64,000 nucleotides of DNA from Balneolaceae bacterium (GTDB lineage Bacteria > Bacteroidota > Rhodothermia > Balneolales > Balneolaceae). Shown in pieces: positions 20,701-28,137 of this stretch. Made by a program: the position numbers and the translations under genes. Below the pieces are notes generated by a model. It saw nothing but the letters and a program-made list of their open reading frames with translations. It was not told the origin of the DNA and searched no databases. Where the stretch lies: contig CP051242.1 of assembly GCA_017795005.1 (NCBI GenBank), positions 2,780,099 to 2,844,098 on the forward strand. Reading direction: 5' to 3'. The stretch's first letter is position 1. Each line of letters opens with the position of its first letter.

Positions 20701-20818
20701 GAAGCGCTTCCACATTTTCGTTTAAAAAAACACCTGAAAAATTTGGTGCTGCATTTGAATTTGTAACTGATAAGGATAGGACAAGGATCAAGAATGAAAG
20801 ACTGTATCTGTATATCAT
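17723..20818 (-). CDS. TonB-dependent receptor with carboxypeptidase-like N-terminal domain
   Basis: 1031 residues. Signal peptide 1-24, then an odd exact duplication of VEALLSG (residues about 36-49), a CarboxypepD_reg-like domain (about 58-150, 'VKEVGSDEPLIGANVVVKG'), a plug domain (about 165-275, 'LPDVNAAESIGRLPGVSIQR' and 'DADALGGSIDLRL') and a C-terminal outer-membrane barrel ending in 'FRYNF' with the usual terminal Phe. It would import oligosaccharides across the outer membrane using TonB. The plug sequence resembles glycan receptors of the non-SusC type, and no susD gene is nearby. It is divergent from the ROK regulator and upstream of the beta-helix gene. Mannan oligosaccharide is the likely ligand from context. 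Confidence 0.9.
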   Translation of the reverse strand: MIYRYSLSFLILVLSLSVTNSNAAPNFSGVFLNENVEALLSGVEALLSGKGKNNVLDGGVRGVVKEVGSDEPLIGANVVVKGTLKGVATDVDGAFLIRGIEAGFQTLVVSYLGFQAKEIDVEIVDGQIIELEVVLEWEGVEGDEVTITAQARGQVAAINQQLQSNTISNIVSGDRIKELPDVNAAESIGRLPGVSIQRSGGEATKVAIRGLSPKYNAVTVNGVRLPSTDANDRSVDLSLISSNMLDGIEVKKANTPDMDADALGGSIDLRLREAPEDPTFNVSAQGGYNQVQDYYGNYRFSIGGSSRFLNNKLGVIASVNTDEYDRTADKFSAGYILTSRTTEDGGLEFLTTPNSVNLREDAVVRGRFGGSMFLDYKLSNTGKITANGFFTELNNEGAFRINDMNGGANRHYYQVDLFKDKTSIYTGSLGFEQDFGFVVVDGSVSGTRSRSESPNNLQWQFSREGGAFVFPSDRFDPTVADTLSPDFILQGATNDSSLTSLSQFFIFENEREENTYSAQLNLEFPFQINESILGTIKTGTKFRWLDRFNDQNQYGRGGLQYGGSRSVLKCATDLMTTINADSIMSVEREENIPISYVLDSQYTRSNFLDGEYNLGFIPRDDVLRDLAAAAQSDECGFPLLREYSIGSIGSDYDGVERYQAGYVMAEINFGNKITFIPGFRYEREYSKYNGQSFIQQTSGLVEAPPQELTPLTVKRNHSFFLPMVHLQYEPVDWIKIRLARTETLTRPDFIQYAPNTQLTNMRQNYQAANTLLKPAVSTNYDASISFYENKLGLLTVSGFHKNIEDLIYYRQFNISPDFLALGVTPPAGANIPESWYSTSPSGGTFWNSPFESKYTGIEIDWQTSFWYLPSFLKGLVFSANLTLIDSETDYLRYEIVDSDSVKTLRPRTYFQTIKDTTFTDRIQDQPGTIANVTIGYDYKGFSIKLSGLYQSDITISVNAQQTVQSTYTGDYFRLDLTARQKLIEGLEVFLNLNNLNSRADRSFEARPNNNDRPTYTEYYGFTGDVGFRYNF
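20672..20713. repeat. Exact 21-bp tandem duplication inside the TonB receptor gene
   Basis: Two identical adjacent 21-bp copies (20672-20692 and 20693-20713) encode the repeated heptapeptide VEALLSG just after the signal peptide. Being in frame and perfectly conserved, it looks like a recent slippage duplication. Confidence 0.9.
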
Positions 20819-20917
20819 ATGTTGAATTATTTACTTGGGACGGCTTAAGCCTTTTTTTGATTAACCAAACAACATTTTTCACAACGTAAAACCAGTAATC
20901 TGGTCTTCATCGAAAGA

Positions 20918-20938
20918 TTAATCAATTCATTTGATTAA
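20918..20938. promoter_or_regulatory. Candidate ROK operator between TonB receptor and ROK genes
   Basis: Perfect palindrome TTAATCAA-TTCAT-TTGATTAA. It lies 100 bp upstream of the receptor start and 160 bp upstream of the ROK start in the shared divergent region. The same arms and 5-bp spacing recur at 32,065, and an 18-of-21 match occurs at 23,718. A further TTGATTAA half-site lies at 20857-20864, 39 bp from the receptor start. This suggests autoregulation and control of the receptor by the ROK protein. Confidence 0.7.
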
Positions 20939-21097
20939 ACCAAAAAATAGTTTTGATTTATTTTAAGTACACTTTTTATTGATTTATGGTGCTTTTATAC
21001 ACAATAAATCAATTAAGTAGAGTAATTATGGATTTAAGCGTACCATTTTCTCTAAAAAAAATGATTACATTAGGTCGAATTTTATGGAGCTTAATCT

Positions 21098-22303
21098 ATG
21101 TTGACGGGTACAAATCTTACTTATACTAAAGCCTACAATTTCAGAATTGTATTTGAGACAATCAGACTACATGGACCCATTTCAAGAGCGGACATTGCAA
21201 GGAGAACGAATTTAACTGCCCAAACAGTCTCCAATATTGTGAACCGACTTCTTGAGCGTAAGTTTGTTAAGGAAGGTCGAAAACTCCAAAAAAAGCGAGG
21301 AGCTCCATCAACTACTTTAGAAGTAAATCCATCAGGTGCCTACTCGGTTGGGCTAGATTTTAACAGAGACCATTTAACCGGTATTTTAGTCGATCTGGCA
21401 GGGGCTGTTAAAACTAAAATCTTTTATGAAATTGATTCCCCTTCTCCCAAAAAAGGTATTGAGTTAATGGTTTCCACTATCAATCAGCTCACCTCTTCCG
21501 ATGAAGTTAAATCTGCTTATTTTTGCGGGGTAGGTATTGGACTCCCGGGACCTCTTGAAATCAATAAGAATAATGAAGTTAGCAATACCATTAATCCAAA
21601 GGCGTTCCCAAAGTGGAAACACGTACCTGTAGGAGACTTACTTGCTGAACATGTTGATTCCCCAATTTTTATTGAAAACAATGCATCAGCAGCTACCATT
21701 GGAGAGCGTTGGTATGGTGCCGGGAAAAATATCTCGAATTTTGTTTATGCTTTTTTTGGAGCAGGACTAGGGGGCGGACTTGTGTTAAATGGAAACCTGT
21801 ACGAAGGGCATAATCAGAATGCAGGTGAATTCGGTTATTTCCCATTTCTCTCTGATAAAAGCCCTTTGAGTTATTCCGAACAGCCTCATATTGGTGAACA
21901 TTTTAACCTCAATGAACTTTATGGCTGGCTTAGAGAAGATGATATTATTGTAAACCGTCCTGAGGATCTCGGAAATCTATTTCTTGAAAAAAATAAGAGA
22001 TTTATGGAGTGGCTTGATTTAGCTAAAAGATATCTGGCTTCTGCATTTATGTTTACAGAGTATCTTATTGATATTGAAGTAATCATCCTTGGAGGGAGAC
22101 TTCCTCATGTTATTATCGAAGATATTGCAAAAGATATACCTGAATTAATTAGTGAGTTAAGGAGTGAAGTAAAAACCTCAGGTCCAAGGTTTGTATGCGG
22201 AACTGCAGGTGTTGATGCAGCGGCTTTAGGTGCTGCCATTCTGCCAATGTTTGATCTTTTTTCCGTCACAAAAGATGTATTACTAAAAAATGGAACCAAT
22301 TAA
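21098..22303 (+). CDS. ROK-family transcriptional regulator (NagC/XylR-like)
   Basis: 401 residues. N-terminal winged helix (about 12-75, 'GPISRADIARRTNLTAQTVS') followed by a ROK sugar-binding fold ('GLDFNRDHLTGILVDLAG', 'VGIGLPGPLE', 'FFGAGLGGGLVLNG', 'AGEFGY'). GGAG 10 nt upstream supports ATG 21098. The usual zinc-binding Cys cluster (CxCGxxGCxE) after 'GEFG' is absent and the kinase-type Asp is replaced (IENNASA), so it should bind sugar but not phosphorylate it. It is divergent from the TonB receptor and its stop overlaps that of the convergent GH1 gene by 4 bp. The likely inducer is a mannan-derived sugar or disaccharide, inferred from neighbours. Confidence 0.9.
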   Translation: MLTGTNLTYTKAYNFRIVFETIRLHGPISRADIARRTNLTAQTVSNIVNRLLERKFVKEGRKLQKKRGAPSTTLEVNPSGAYSVGLDFNRDHLTGILVDLAGAVKTKIFYEIDSPSPKKGIELMVSTINQLTSSDEVKSAYFCGVGIGLPGPLEINKNNEVSNTINPKAFPKWKHVPVGDLLAEHVDSPIFIENNASAATIGERWYGAGKNISNFVYAFFGAGLGGGLVLNGNLYEGHNQNAGEFGYFPFLSDKSPLSYSEQPHIGEHFNLNELYGWLREDDIIVNRPEDLGNLFLEKNKRFMEWLDLAKRYLASAFMFTEYLIDIEVIILGGRLPHVIIEDIAKDIPELISELRSEVKTSGPRFVCGTAGVDAAALGAAILPMFDLFSVTKDVLLKNGTN

Positions 22304-23676
22304 CTGGATTGTTCTGCCAGGAACTTTTTGAACCACTTAGCTGAAGCTTTAGGTATCCTTTCGAGAGTTTCAAAATCGACATAATAGATTCCAAAACGTT
22401 TACTATAACCTGAATTCCATTCGAAATTATCCAGAAAAGACCATGCGAAGTATCCTTTAAGATTTACCCCTTCTGAAATAGCTTCTTCACAAGCAGCTAA
22501 ATAGGTCCTGAAATATTCTACTCTTTCTGAATCATTGATCTGACCATCTACGACTTCGTCATCATAAGCGCAACCATTTTCCGTGATATAGATTTCAGGA
22601 TTATCATACCGATCAGCAATCCACTTCAGCAACTTCTTACAGCCCCAGGGAACCACTGCCCAGTTCATCTTTGTAAGTTTCCAATCTTTTTTAACCGAAA
22701 GAGAAACTCCCTGATCTTTTGAAATTCCCCCATTTCCATGAACATCTTCATTTTCATCGACACTATCGGTATGAGCTGCATTCATGGTGGTGTAATGATT
22801 CAACCCAAAAAAGTCAGAACTACCTTTAAGCAATTCTTTCTCTTTCTCTGAAAATCTTGGGAGCTTATCTCCTATTCGCTCTTTCATTACTTCCGGGTAA
22901 TCTCCGAAATAGACGGGATCTGCAAACCAGCCGAGGAAGAACTCTAATGCACGTTGAGCCGCCTCAATATCAGCTTGGGAGTTCGTAAGCGACTCCCTCC
23001 AATCACAGTTATTCGTTATCCCAATTTTACCATCTTGTGAAGAATATCTAGACTTATAATGATTAACCGTTTTAGCATGAGCTAATAAAAGATTATGGGC
23101 GACCTGATAAGGTTCTACCTCAGAAACTCTTCCAGGGGCAAATACTCCATGACCATGACTTAAGATAGCAACTACCCATGGTTCATTTAAAGTAATCCAG
23201 TGTTTAACCCGATCTCCGAATCGATTGAAACAAACATCTGCATATTCCACAAAATAATCTATAATTGATTCACCCAACCAGCCATCATCTTCTAATTGAA
23301 GTGCGAGCGGCAAGTCCCAGTGATATAAAGTTACCCAGGGTGTGATGTCGTTTTTTATTAGTTCATCAATAATTTCGTTGTAGAACCTAACTCCCTCTTC
23401 ATTAACTGCACCTTTACCTTCCGGCATAATCCTTGACCAGGATATCGACAATCGATAAGAGTTAACTCCAAGCTCTTTTAACAGTTTGATATCATCTTTA
23501 AATCTGTGGAAATGATCACAGGCAACATTACCGGTATCCCCATTCTTAATTTTACCCGGAATAGTACAGAATGAATCCCAGATTGAAGGACCCTTCCCAT
23601 TTTCCAAATACCCACCCTCTATTTGATAGGCAGAAGTAGCCGTACCCCAAACAAAGTCTTTTCCAAATTTTCCCAT
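22300..23676 (-). CDS. GH1 beta-glycosidase (beta-glucosidase/beta-mannosidase)
   Basis: 458 residues, no signal peptide, so cytoplasmic. Complete GH1 set: N-terminal 'FVWGTATSAYQIEG', acid/base E165 in 'TLNEPW', nucleophile E366 in 'YITENGCAY', and the aglycone/glycone Trp segment 'GYFAWSFLDNFEW'. It hydrolyses beta-linked disaccharides or aryl glycosides; GH1 includes beta-glucosidases and beta-mannosidases, and the mannan setting leaves either possible. A near-perfect copy of the ROK operator lies 42-62 bp upstream. It converges on the ROK gene with a 4-bp stop overlap. Transcribed alone, as the upstream gene ends 58 bp before the start codon. Confidence 0.93.
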   Translation of the reverse strand: MGKFGKDFVWGTATSAYQIEGGYLENGKGPSIWDSFCTIPGKIKNGDTGNVACDHFHRFKDDIKLLKELGVNSYRLSISWSRIMPEGKGAVNEEGVRFYNEIIDELIKNDITPWVTLYHWDLPLALQLEDDGWLGESIIDYFVEYADVCFNRFGDRVKHWITLNEPWVVAILSHGHGVFAPGRVSEVEPYQVAHNLLLAHAKTVNHYKSRYSSQDGKIGITNNCDWRESLTNSQADIEAAQRALEFFLGWFADPVYFGDYPEVMKERIGDKLPRFSEKEKELLKGSSDFFGLNHYTTMNAAHTDSVDENEDVHGNGGISKDQGVSLSVKKDWKLTKMNWAVVPWGCKKLLKWIADRYDNPEIYITENGCAYDDEVVDGQINDSERVEYFRTYLAACEEAISEGVNLKGYFAWSFLDNFEWNSGYSKRFGIYYVDFETLERIPKASAKWFKKFLAEQSS

Positions 23677-23717
23677 ATCCGCCTTAAAAAATGATTCCTT
23701 TTTCCCTAAGGTAGTAT

Positions 23718-23738
23718 TTTGTCAAATGAATTGACTAA
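23718..23738. promoter_or_regulatory. Candidate ROK operator upstream of the GH1 gene
   Basis: TTTGTCAA-ATGAA-TTGACTAA. Compared with the minus-strand reading of the 20918-20938 site it matches at 18 of 21 positions, including the whole ATGAA spacer. It lies 42-62 bp before the GH1 start codon and covers the stop codon of the preceding gene (23735-23737). Confidence 0.6.
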
Positions 23739-24211
23739 TTTATTTTTTTGGTATTGAAATCTAAGAAATCAGATCTGGCTTTTTCAAAAAAAACTAGGTC
23801 TTTAATTGATGTTCCGCCTTTTTTGTTAATATTTCTCCGATGTTTTTTTAAAGACCAAGCTATTCTCACAACTACAGTCAGAGAAATTATTTGAACAACC
23901 ATAAAAAATAAGTCATCAAGATCGGCATTTGGAAGAGTACTTAACAACCCTAGTAAAGCTATAATTGCAGCAAAAGTATTTGCCCATTTGTTTGGCATGG
24001 GTTTTAATATTCTTGATAATACAATCATTAATAACGGAATTTCTGCTACTATACCAAATACTAACATAGCTTCTTCGGATATACTCATTTCCATCATTTC
24101 CTGTATGTATCCGATATGGAGAAATTGGTGTAAGTCTCTGATAATCATATTCAACAAAATGAAAACCCACATAGTTGAAAGAAGAACAGGTTTTTTTATT
24201 GATTCTAACAT
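23735..24211 (-). CDS. Small integral membrane protein, DUF6326-like
   Basis: 158 residues with four hydrophobic segments (about 8-25, 46-66, 78-92, 101-122) and a basic C-terminal tail (KKHRRNINKK). Layout and the 'LVLKP-NRW' style loop after helix 2 ('SRILKPMPNKWANTF') resemble DUF6326 membrane proteins; function unknown. It overlaps the upstream small gene by 7 bp, so the two are probably translated together. It does not look connected with sugar use. Confidence 0.65.
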   Translation of the reverse strand: MLESIKKPVLLSTMWVFILLNMIIRDLHQFLHIGYIQEMMEMSISEEAMLVFGIVAEIPLLMIVLSRILKPMPNKWANTFAAIIALLGLLSTLPNADLDDLFFMVVQIISLTVVVRIAWSLKKHRRNINKKGGTSIKDLVFFEKARSDFLDFNTKKIN

Positions 24212-24423
24212 GTTACTACCTCTAAATCTAAATTATATAAATCTATAAGAGACGTAATTTTTGTTGAGTCAATATTGTCCTGAGCTTCAACTTTTAGTTT
24301 TTCGCTGGTTGAATCAGAAACAAGATGCCAGTTCTTTACTTCAGGTACTCTGGATATCAGTAAGACCAGGAATTTTAATTCTGAATTATTTTCAGTCAGA
24401 CTTTTTATGAAAAATACATTCAT
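24205..24423 (-). CDS. Small HMA-like protein lacking metal-binding cysteines
   Basis: 72 residues from ATG 24423; a longer TTG start at 24453 is in frame but less likely. The pattern 'VFFIKSLTENNSELKFLVLLISRVPEVKNWHLV' with a following 'KLKVEAQ' strand fits the beta-alpha-beta-beta-alpha-beta fold of heavy-metal-associated proteins, but the CxxC metal site is absent and the only Cys is the last residue. Such Cys-less HMA-like proteins occur in Bacteroidota with unknown function. It overlaps the next membrane-protein gene by 7 bp and follows the Crp/Fnr gene by 67 bp. Confidence 0.55.
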   Translation of the reverse strand: MNVFFIKSLTENNSELKFLVLLISRVPEVKNWHLVSDSTSEKLKVEAQDNIDSTKITSLIDLYNLDLEVVTC

Positions 24424-24490
24424 AGTTTTGTGATAGTTAAAAATTGCTACCAAAATTATGACTACGAATATTTCAACTCATTGACTTGGA

Positions 24491-25078
24491 TCAAGAAATG
24501 CCAGATGTGTTCAATAATTTTTTTCGGATTCTGGAGAGGGTTTCTGGTTTGATCCCCAAGTAACTGGCTAAATGGTACTGCTTCACTCGTTGGATAAGTT
24601 CGGGACGAGTTTCTATTAGTTTTTGGTAACGTTCTACTGGGGAAAGACTTTTGAAATCAATCATCTGTAATTGCTGCTTGGCCATTAGGTCACTTCCTAT
24701 TAAATGTGCCATTTCTCCAAGTCTGGGCATCTTAAGCAACATCTCTTGTGTTTTTTCCATTGAACCAAGTGATAAGACACAATCTTCTTCACAAACAACC
24801 GATATTTTTGAAGGTTCTCTGGTGATGTAACTAGCCGGAGTAAATGGGTGGTTTTCAGTATAAATTTCAGTAGTCTCTTCATTCCCATCTTTAACATGGT
24901 ACGCTCTTATACACCCTTTTAACACCATATAGCATTCATTAGCAACTTCTCCTTGTCTTAAAAGAACCGTTCCTTTTGAGTATTCTTTTACCAGACTATG
25001 AGTTTTCACTAACTCTTGCTCTTCCTTAGTAAGAGTGAGATACTGATTTAAAAAATCTATGATTGATTGATAAGACAT
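24491..25078 (-). CDS. Crp/Fnr-family transcriptional regulator
   Basis: 195 residues. An N-terminal cyclic-nucleotide-binding-type beta-roll (about 15-110, 'YSKGTVLLRQGEVANECYMV', 'LKGCIRAYHV') is followed by a dimer helix and a short helix-turn-helix ('HLASYLGIKPETLSRIRKKL', about 165-186). The ligand pocket does not clearly match cAMP-binding CRP; this subgroup is common in Bacteroidota, often beside membrane or stress genes. Starts about 14 bp after the tRNA-Asn terminator. It may control the two small genes downstream, which are in the same direction. Confidence 0.85.
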   Translation of the reverse strand: MSYQSIIDFLNQYLTLTKEEQELVKTHSLVKEYSKGTVLLRQGEVANECYMVLKGCIRAYHVKDGNEETTEIYTENHPFTPASYITREPSKISVVCEEDCVLSLGSMEKTQEMLLKMPRLGEMAHLIGSDLMAKQQLQMIDFKSLSPVERYQKLIETRPELIQRVKQYHLASYLGIKPETLSRIRKKLLNTSGIS

Positions 25079-25091
25079 GAGTTTAAAATAA

Positions 25092-25124
25092 AAAAGGCTA
25101 ACCAGAAATTCTGATTAGCCTTTT
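25092..25124 (-). terminator. Rho-independent terminator after tRNA-Asn
   Basis: Inverted repeat AAAAGGCTAATCAGA-N3-TCTGGTTAGCCTTTT on the minus strand, with one G-U pair and an ensuing run of T (TTTTTTATTTT). It begins 7 bp past the tRNA 3' end. Confidence 0.85.
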
Positions 25125-25130
25125 ATGTCG

Positions 25131-25202
25131 CTCCCCGGGTTGGATTCGAACCAACGACCGATCGGTTAACAGCCGATTGCTCTGCCACTGAGCTACCGAG
25201 GA
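25131..25202 (-). tRNA. tRNA-Asn(GTT)
   Basis: 72-nt cloverleaf read on the minus strand. The acceptor TCCTCGG pairs with CCGGGGA (one T-G), the anticodon stem ATCGG/CCGAT encloses loop CTGTTAA giving anticodon GTT, and the T-arm has GTTCGAATC. Discriminator base G; CCA is not encoded. Confidence 0.95.
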
Positions 25203-25214
25203 ATATGACAGGTA

Positions 25215-25231
25215 TCTTCCATTTTGGAAGA
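25215..25231. other. Short hairpin 5' of tRNA-Asn
   Basis: TCTTCCA-TTT-TGGAAGA, a 7-bp perfect stem 12 nt upstream of the tRNA 5' end. It has no T-run on the minus strand, so it is not a clear terminator for truA. It could be a leader processing element or chance. Confidence 0.35.
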
Positions 25232-25284
25232 GCGACAAATATAAAAAGAATGTACTCCGACAGTCAATATTAATTTCAGTTTTT

Positions 25285-26013
25285 TTAATAAAAAACATTA
25301 GAAAGCACTAAACCTTTAGCCGGTGCTGTGAATGTCTGAATATCAGCTTCCGGATTTTGAAGCTTTTCTTTAAAGTCATGTACAGAAAGTTTCCCCTTTC
25401 CTACCTCTACCATTGTCCCAATTAGTCTTCGCACCATATTCCTCAGAAAACGGTTTGCTCTTATTTTTACAACCAGCTTTTCTTCGTCTTCAATCAATTC
25501 TGAATTAATTACTGTACATATGGTAGTATAGTTTTCTTCATTAAATTTGGAGAAGCCGCTAAAATCAAATTCTCCTTTTAATAATTGAATACAATTATGA
25601 ATCACTTGATAATCCACATTTCGACCTGGCCACCAGGTAATTCGCTCATACAGTGGGGAAGCCTTCTTTAACAAAGTGTATTCATACTCTCTTGAAATTG
25701 CATCGAAACGGGCATGAAATTCAGAATGGACTTCCTCTACAGTATGAATATAGATTTCATTACCTGTTAAGCCGTTTATTCCAAATTGAAGCTTTTCTAA
25801 ATCAATAGATTCAGGTAAATCAAAATGTGCAATTTGTCTTTTTGCATGCACGCCTGCATCCGTTCTACCCTGACCAATAATATCTACCGGAGTCTGAAAA
25901 ATAGTGTTTAGTGCCTTCTCGATTTCTTCCTCAACCGTTCTTGCATCAGGTTGGATCTGCCAACCAGAGAAATTAGTACCATCGTATTCTATGGTGATTT
26001 TATATCTGATCAT
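25285..26013 (-). CDS. truA: tRNA pseudouridine(38-40) synthase TruA
   Basis: 242 residues, the usual length. The catalytic Asp lies in 'GQGRTDAGVHA' (about residue 52), with 'IEYDGTNFSGWQIQP' at the N-terminus, 'FHARFDAISREYEY' and 'FLRNMVRRLIGTMVEVG' as further TruA blocks. It converts U38-U40 of tRNA anticodon arms to pseudouridine. Upstream of tRNA-Asn in the same direction and divergent from the GH29 gene. Confidence 0.96.
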   Translation of the reverse strand: MIRYKITIEYDGTNFSGWQIQPDARTVEEEIEKALNTIFQTPVDIIGQGRTDAGVHAKRQIAHFDLPESIDLEKLQFGINGLTGNEIYIHTVEEVHSEFHARFDAISREYEYTLLKKASPLYERITWWPGRNVDYQVIHNCIQLLKGEFDFSGFSKFNEENYTTICTVINSELIEDEEKLVVKIRANRFLRNMVRRLIGTMVEVGKGKLSVHDFKEKLQNPEADIQTFTAPAKGLVLSNVFY

Positions 26014-26107
26014 ACAGGCTTCACTTTAATACTCCATTCTATAATTATCTTTTGCTCTTTAACCTCAGCAGGAATATACTCCTACTGAAATAAACGAGGG
26101 GAATAAA

Positions 26108-27427
26108 TTGAGAATTATATACCAAACCAAGTTAATCGTTTTTTTGATATTGATTCTATCAACATCAGGAAGGATTACAGCACAACCAGATTATATACCT
26201 GCTCCTGAAAATCTTGAAAACAGAGAGTGGTTTCAGGATGCAAAATTCGGACTTTTTATTCATTGGGGGATTTATTCTGTTCTGGGAGTTCATGAATGGG
26301 TGATGGAAACCCAACAAATTGATAAATATACCTATCAAAAAATTGCGCCTTTTTTTAATCCAACTGAATTTGATGCTGAGGAATGGGTTTTAATGGCAAA
26401 AGGTGCCGGAATGAAGTACATCACAATTACGGCAAAGCACCATGATGGTTTTGGAATGTTTAGCTCCAAACTTACCGATTGGGATATTACAGATCGTACA
26501 GTTTACAAGAAAGACATCATTGCCCAAATGGCTGAAGCATGCCGTAAGCATGGCCTTAAATTGTTTATCTACTATTCTCAACTCGATTGGTACCAAAATG
26601 ACTATTACCCAAGAGGAAATACAGGACAACATACCTGGAGACCGGATAGCGGTAATTTCTCAGCTTATATTGATTATATGAATGGCCAGCTTACTGAGCT
26701 TCTCACAAACTATGGTGATATAGCCGGGATCTGGTTTGATGGATGGTGGGATAAACCTGATGAAGAATGGAGAATTAGAGAAACATATGATCTGATACAT
26801 GAACTCCAACCCGGAGCTTTAATAGGAAGCAATCATCACCTTGCACCTAATCCAGGAGAGGATTTTCAAATGTTTGAAAAGGATTTACCCGGACAGAATA
26901 AAGGTGGTCATTCAGCTAATTCTGTGATTGGTAACTTACCCCTTGAAACTGCCGAAACGATGGCCAGTCGTTGGGGATTCTCTTTACAGGACAGAGATTA
27001 TAAATCGACTGATGACCTTATTCGATATCTGGTTAAGGCAGCAGGATATAACGCCAATTTCCTTCTGAATGTAGGCCCAATGCCAAACGGTAAAATCCAA
27101 CCCGAATTTATTAAAACTCTCGGTGAAGTTGGAGAATGGACAGAACTATACGGCGAAACAATTTATGGAACACGTGGTGGTCCTATTTCTCCACAGGTTT
27201 GGGGTGTTACAACTCGGAAAGAGGATAAGATATTCGTCCATATTTTGAACTGGCAGGATAGACATTTTCTTCTCCCTCCAATTGAACAAGAGATTAAATC
27301 TATTAAAAGCTTTATTTCAGGTTCGAATATCAGTTTCGAGGAAACCAACTATGGAACTACTTTTCTACTCCCTGAAGAGGACCGAGAGTTAGTAGACATT
27401 ATTCTTGAAATTACTGTAGAAAATTAG
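26108..27427 (+). CDS. GH29 alpha-L-fucosidase, secreted
   Basis: 439 residues. TTG start at 26108 is supported by GAGGGG about 6 nt upstream. Signal peptide about 1-25 ('SGRITAQ'). GH29 features: 'WFQDAKFGLFIHWGIYSV' near the N-terminus, 'YITITAKHHDGF', and nucleophile D211 in 'GIWFDGWW'; 'NANFLLNVGPMPNG' closes the catalytic domain. It releases alpha-L-fucose from glycans in the periplasm or outside. A monocistronic gene, divergent from truA, with stop codons only 5 bp from the convergent DUF5683 gene. No link with the mannan operon is visible besides proximity. Whether it acts on 1,2- or 1,3/1,4-linked fucose is not known. Confidence 0.93.
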   Translation: MRIIYQTKLIVFLILILSTSGRITAQPDYIPAPENLENREWFQDAKFGLFIHWGIYSVLGVHEWVMETQQIDKYTYQKIAPFFNPTEFDAEEWVLMAKGAGMKYITITAKHHDGFGMFSSKLTDWDITDRTVYKKDIIAQMAEACRKHGLKLFIYYSQLDWYQNDYYPRGNTGQHTWRPDSGNFSAYIDYMNGQLTELLTNYGDIAGIWFDGWWDKPDEEWRIRETYDLIHELQPGALIGSNHHLAPNPGEDFQMFEKDLPGQNKGGHSANSVIGNLPLETAETMASRWGFSLQDRDYKSTDDLIRYLVKAAGYNANFLLNVGPMPNGKIQPEFIKTLGEVGEWTELYGETIYGTRGGPISPQVWGVTTRKEDKIFVHILNWQDRHFLLPPIEQEIKSIKSFISGSNISFEETNYGTTFLLPEEDRELVDIILEITVEN

Positions 27428-27432
27428 ACAGA

Positions 27433-28122
27433 CTATAAATCAAACCGAAGATGAGCTGTAATACCGGGTTGACCAAATTCATTTACATAAGAAAAGCTTG
27501 CCTCAGGTGCATTTTCCCACACTCTTCGGGCATGATTATATGCGCTGATTCCACTTATCACTCTGTTAAGCACCATCAGGGTGAGAATAGTCGGTAATTG
27601 ATTTTCATTTTTATCAATTCGCTCTCTCATATCCTGATATCGAAACCGACTTTCTTGCTGATCCCAATTCCACTGGTTTTCAGGAGTATCGGCAATCAAA
27701 TTATCCCAGTTTCTGGCTCGTTGTTGATACTCATTATATTCCTGAAGATTATCATAATTAGCTATCGCCAGAACGAACTCTCTGTTCCTTCCACTGATAT
27801 CAGCATTTGCACGCGACATTGCAAAAGTCTCTAACTCAGTTTCCAGATATCCTCCTCTTACTGAAAGTCCGGTATAAGAAAGAAGCATTACTACATCAGC
27901 AGCTAAATGATATTGACCACGAGTCCAGTTTGTTTTATCAACGTAATGATGTCCCCAGCCAGGTACCGCCAACGATCTCAGAAATGCTGTTCTTGGTGAA
28001 GGAAGATTTGCTTCAGATTCGAATTCCTGAGCTTGAACAGAAAGTGGAGCAGACACGATGATCACAAGCAATCCAAAATTCATAATTTTGAATTTTAAAT
28101 TTTGAATAAATTGCTTGTTCAT
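27433..28122 (-). CDS. DUF5683-like secreted protein
   Basis: 229 residues with a signal peptide (about 1-31, 'LSVQAQ'). The block 'RTAFLRSLAVPGWGHHYV' is the conserved start of DUF5683, a family of small envelope proteins of unknown function in Bacteroidota. AGGAT lies about 10 nt upstream of the ATG. Only 15 bp follow the ccmF stop, so it is probably the last gene of the cytochrome c maturation operon, though no direct role in heme handling is known. Confidence 0.75.
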   Translation of the reverse strand: MNKQFIQNLKFKIMNFGLLVIIVSAPLSVQAQEFESEANLPSPRTAFLRSLAVPGWGHHYVDKTNWTRGQYHLAADVVMLLSYTGLSVRGGYLETELETFAMSRANADISGRNREFVLAIANYDNLQEYNEYQQRARNWDNLIADTPENQWNWDQQESRFRYQDMRERIDKNENQLPTILTLMVLNRVISGISAYNHARRVWENAPEASFSYVNEFGQPGITAHLRFDL

Positions 28123-28137
28123 ATCGGAGTATCCTGT

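Noticed and set aside
15016..20818. SusC/SusD-type pair
   Set aside because: The TonB receptor lacks typical SusC features and the next gene is a beta-helix/CBM protein with a sorting domain, not a SusD-type helical lipoprotein.
25098..25298. 66-codon minus-strand frame covering the tRNA
   Set aside because: It runs through tRNA-Asn and its terminator; clearly not a protein.
26066..26087. Imperfect palindrome CAGCAGGA-N6-TCCTACTG before the GH29 gene as an operator
   Set aside because: It has one mismatch and does not resemble the shared TTAATCAA-N5-TTGATTAA site; no second copy was found, so it may be chance.
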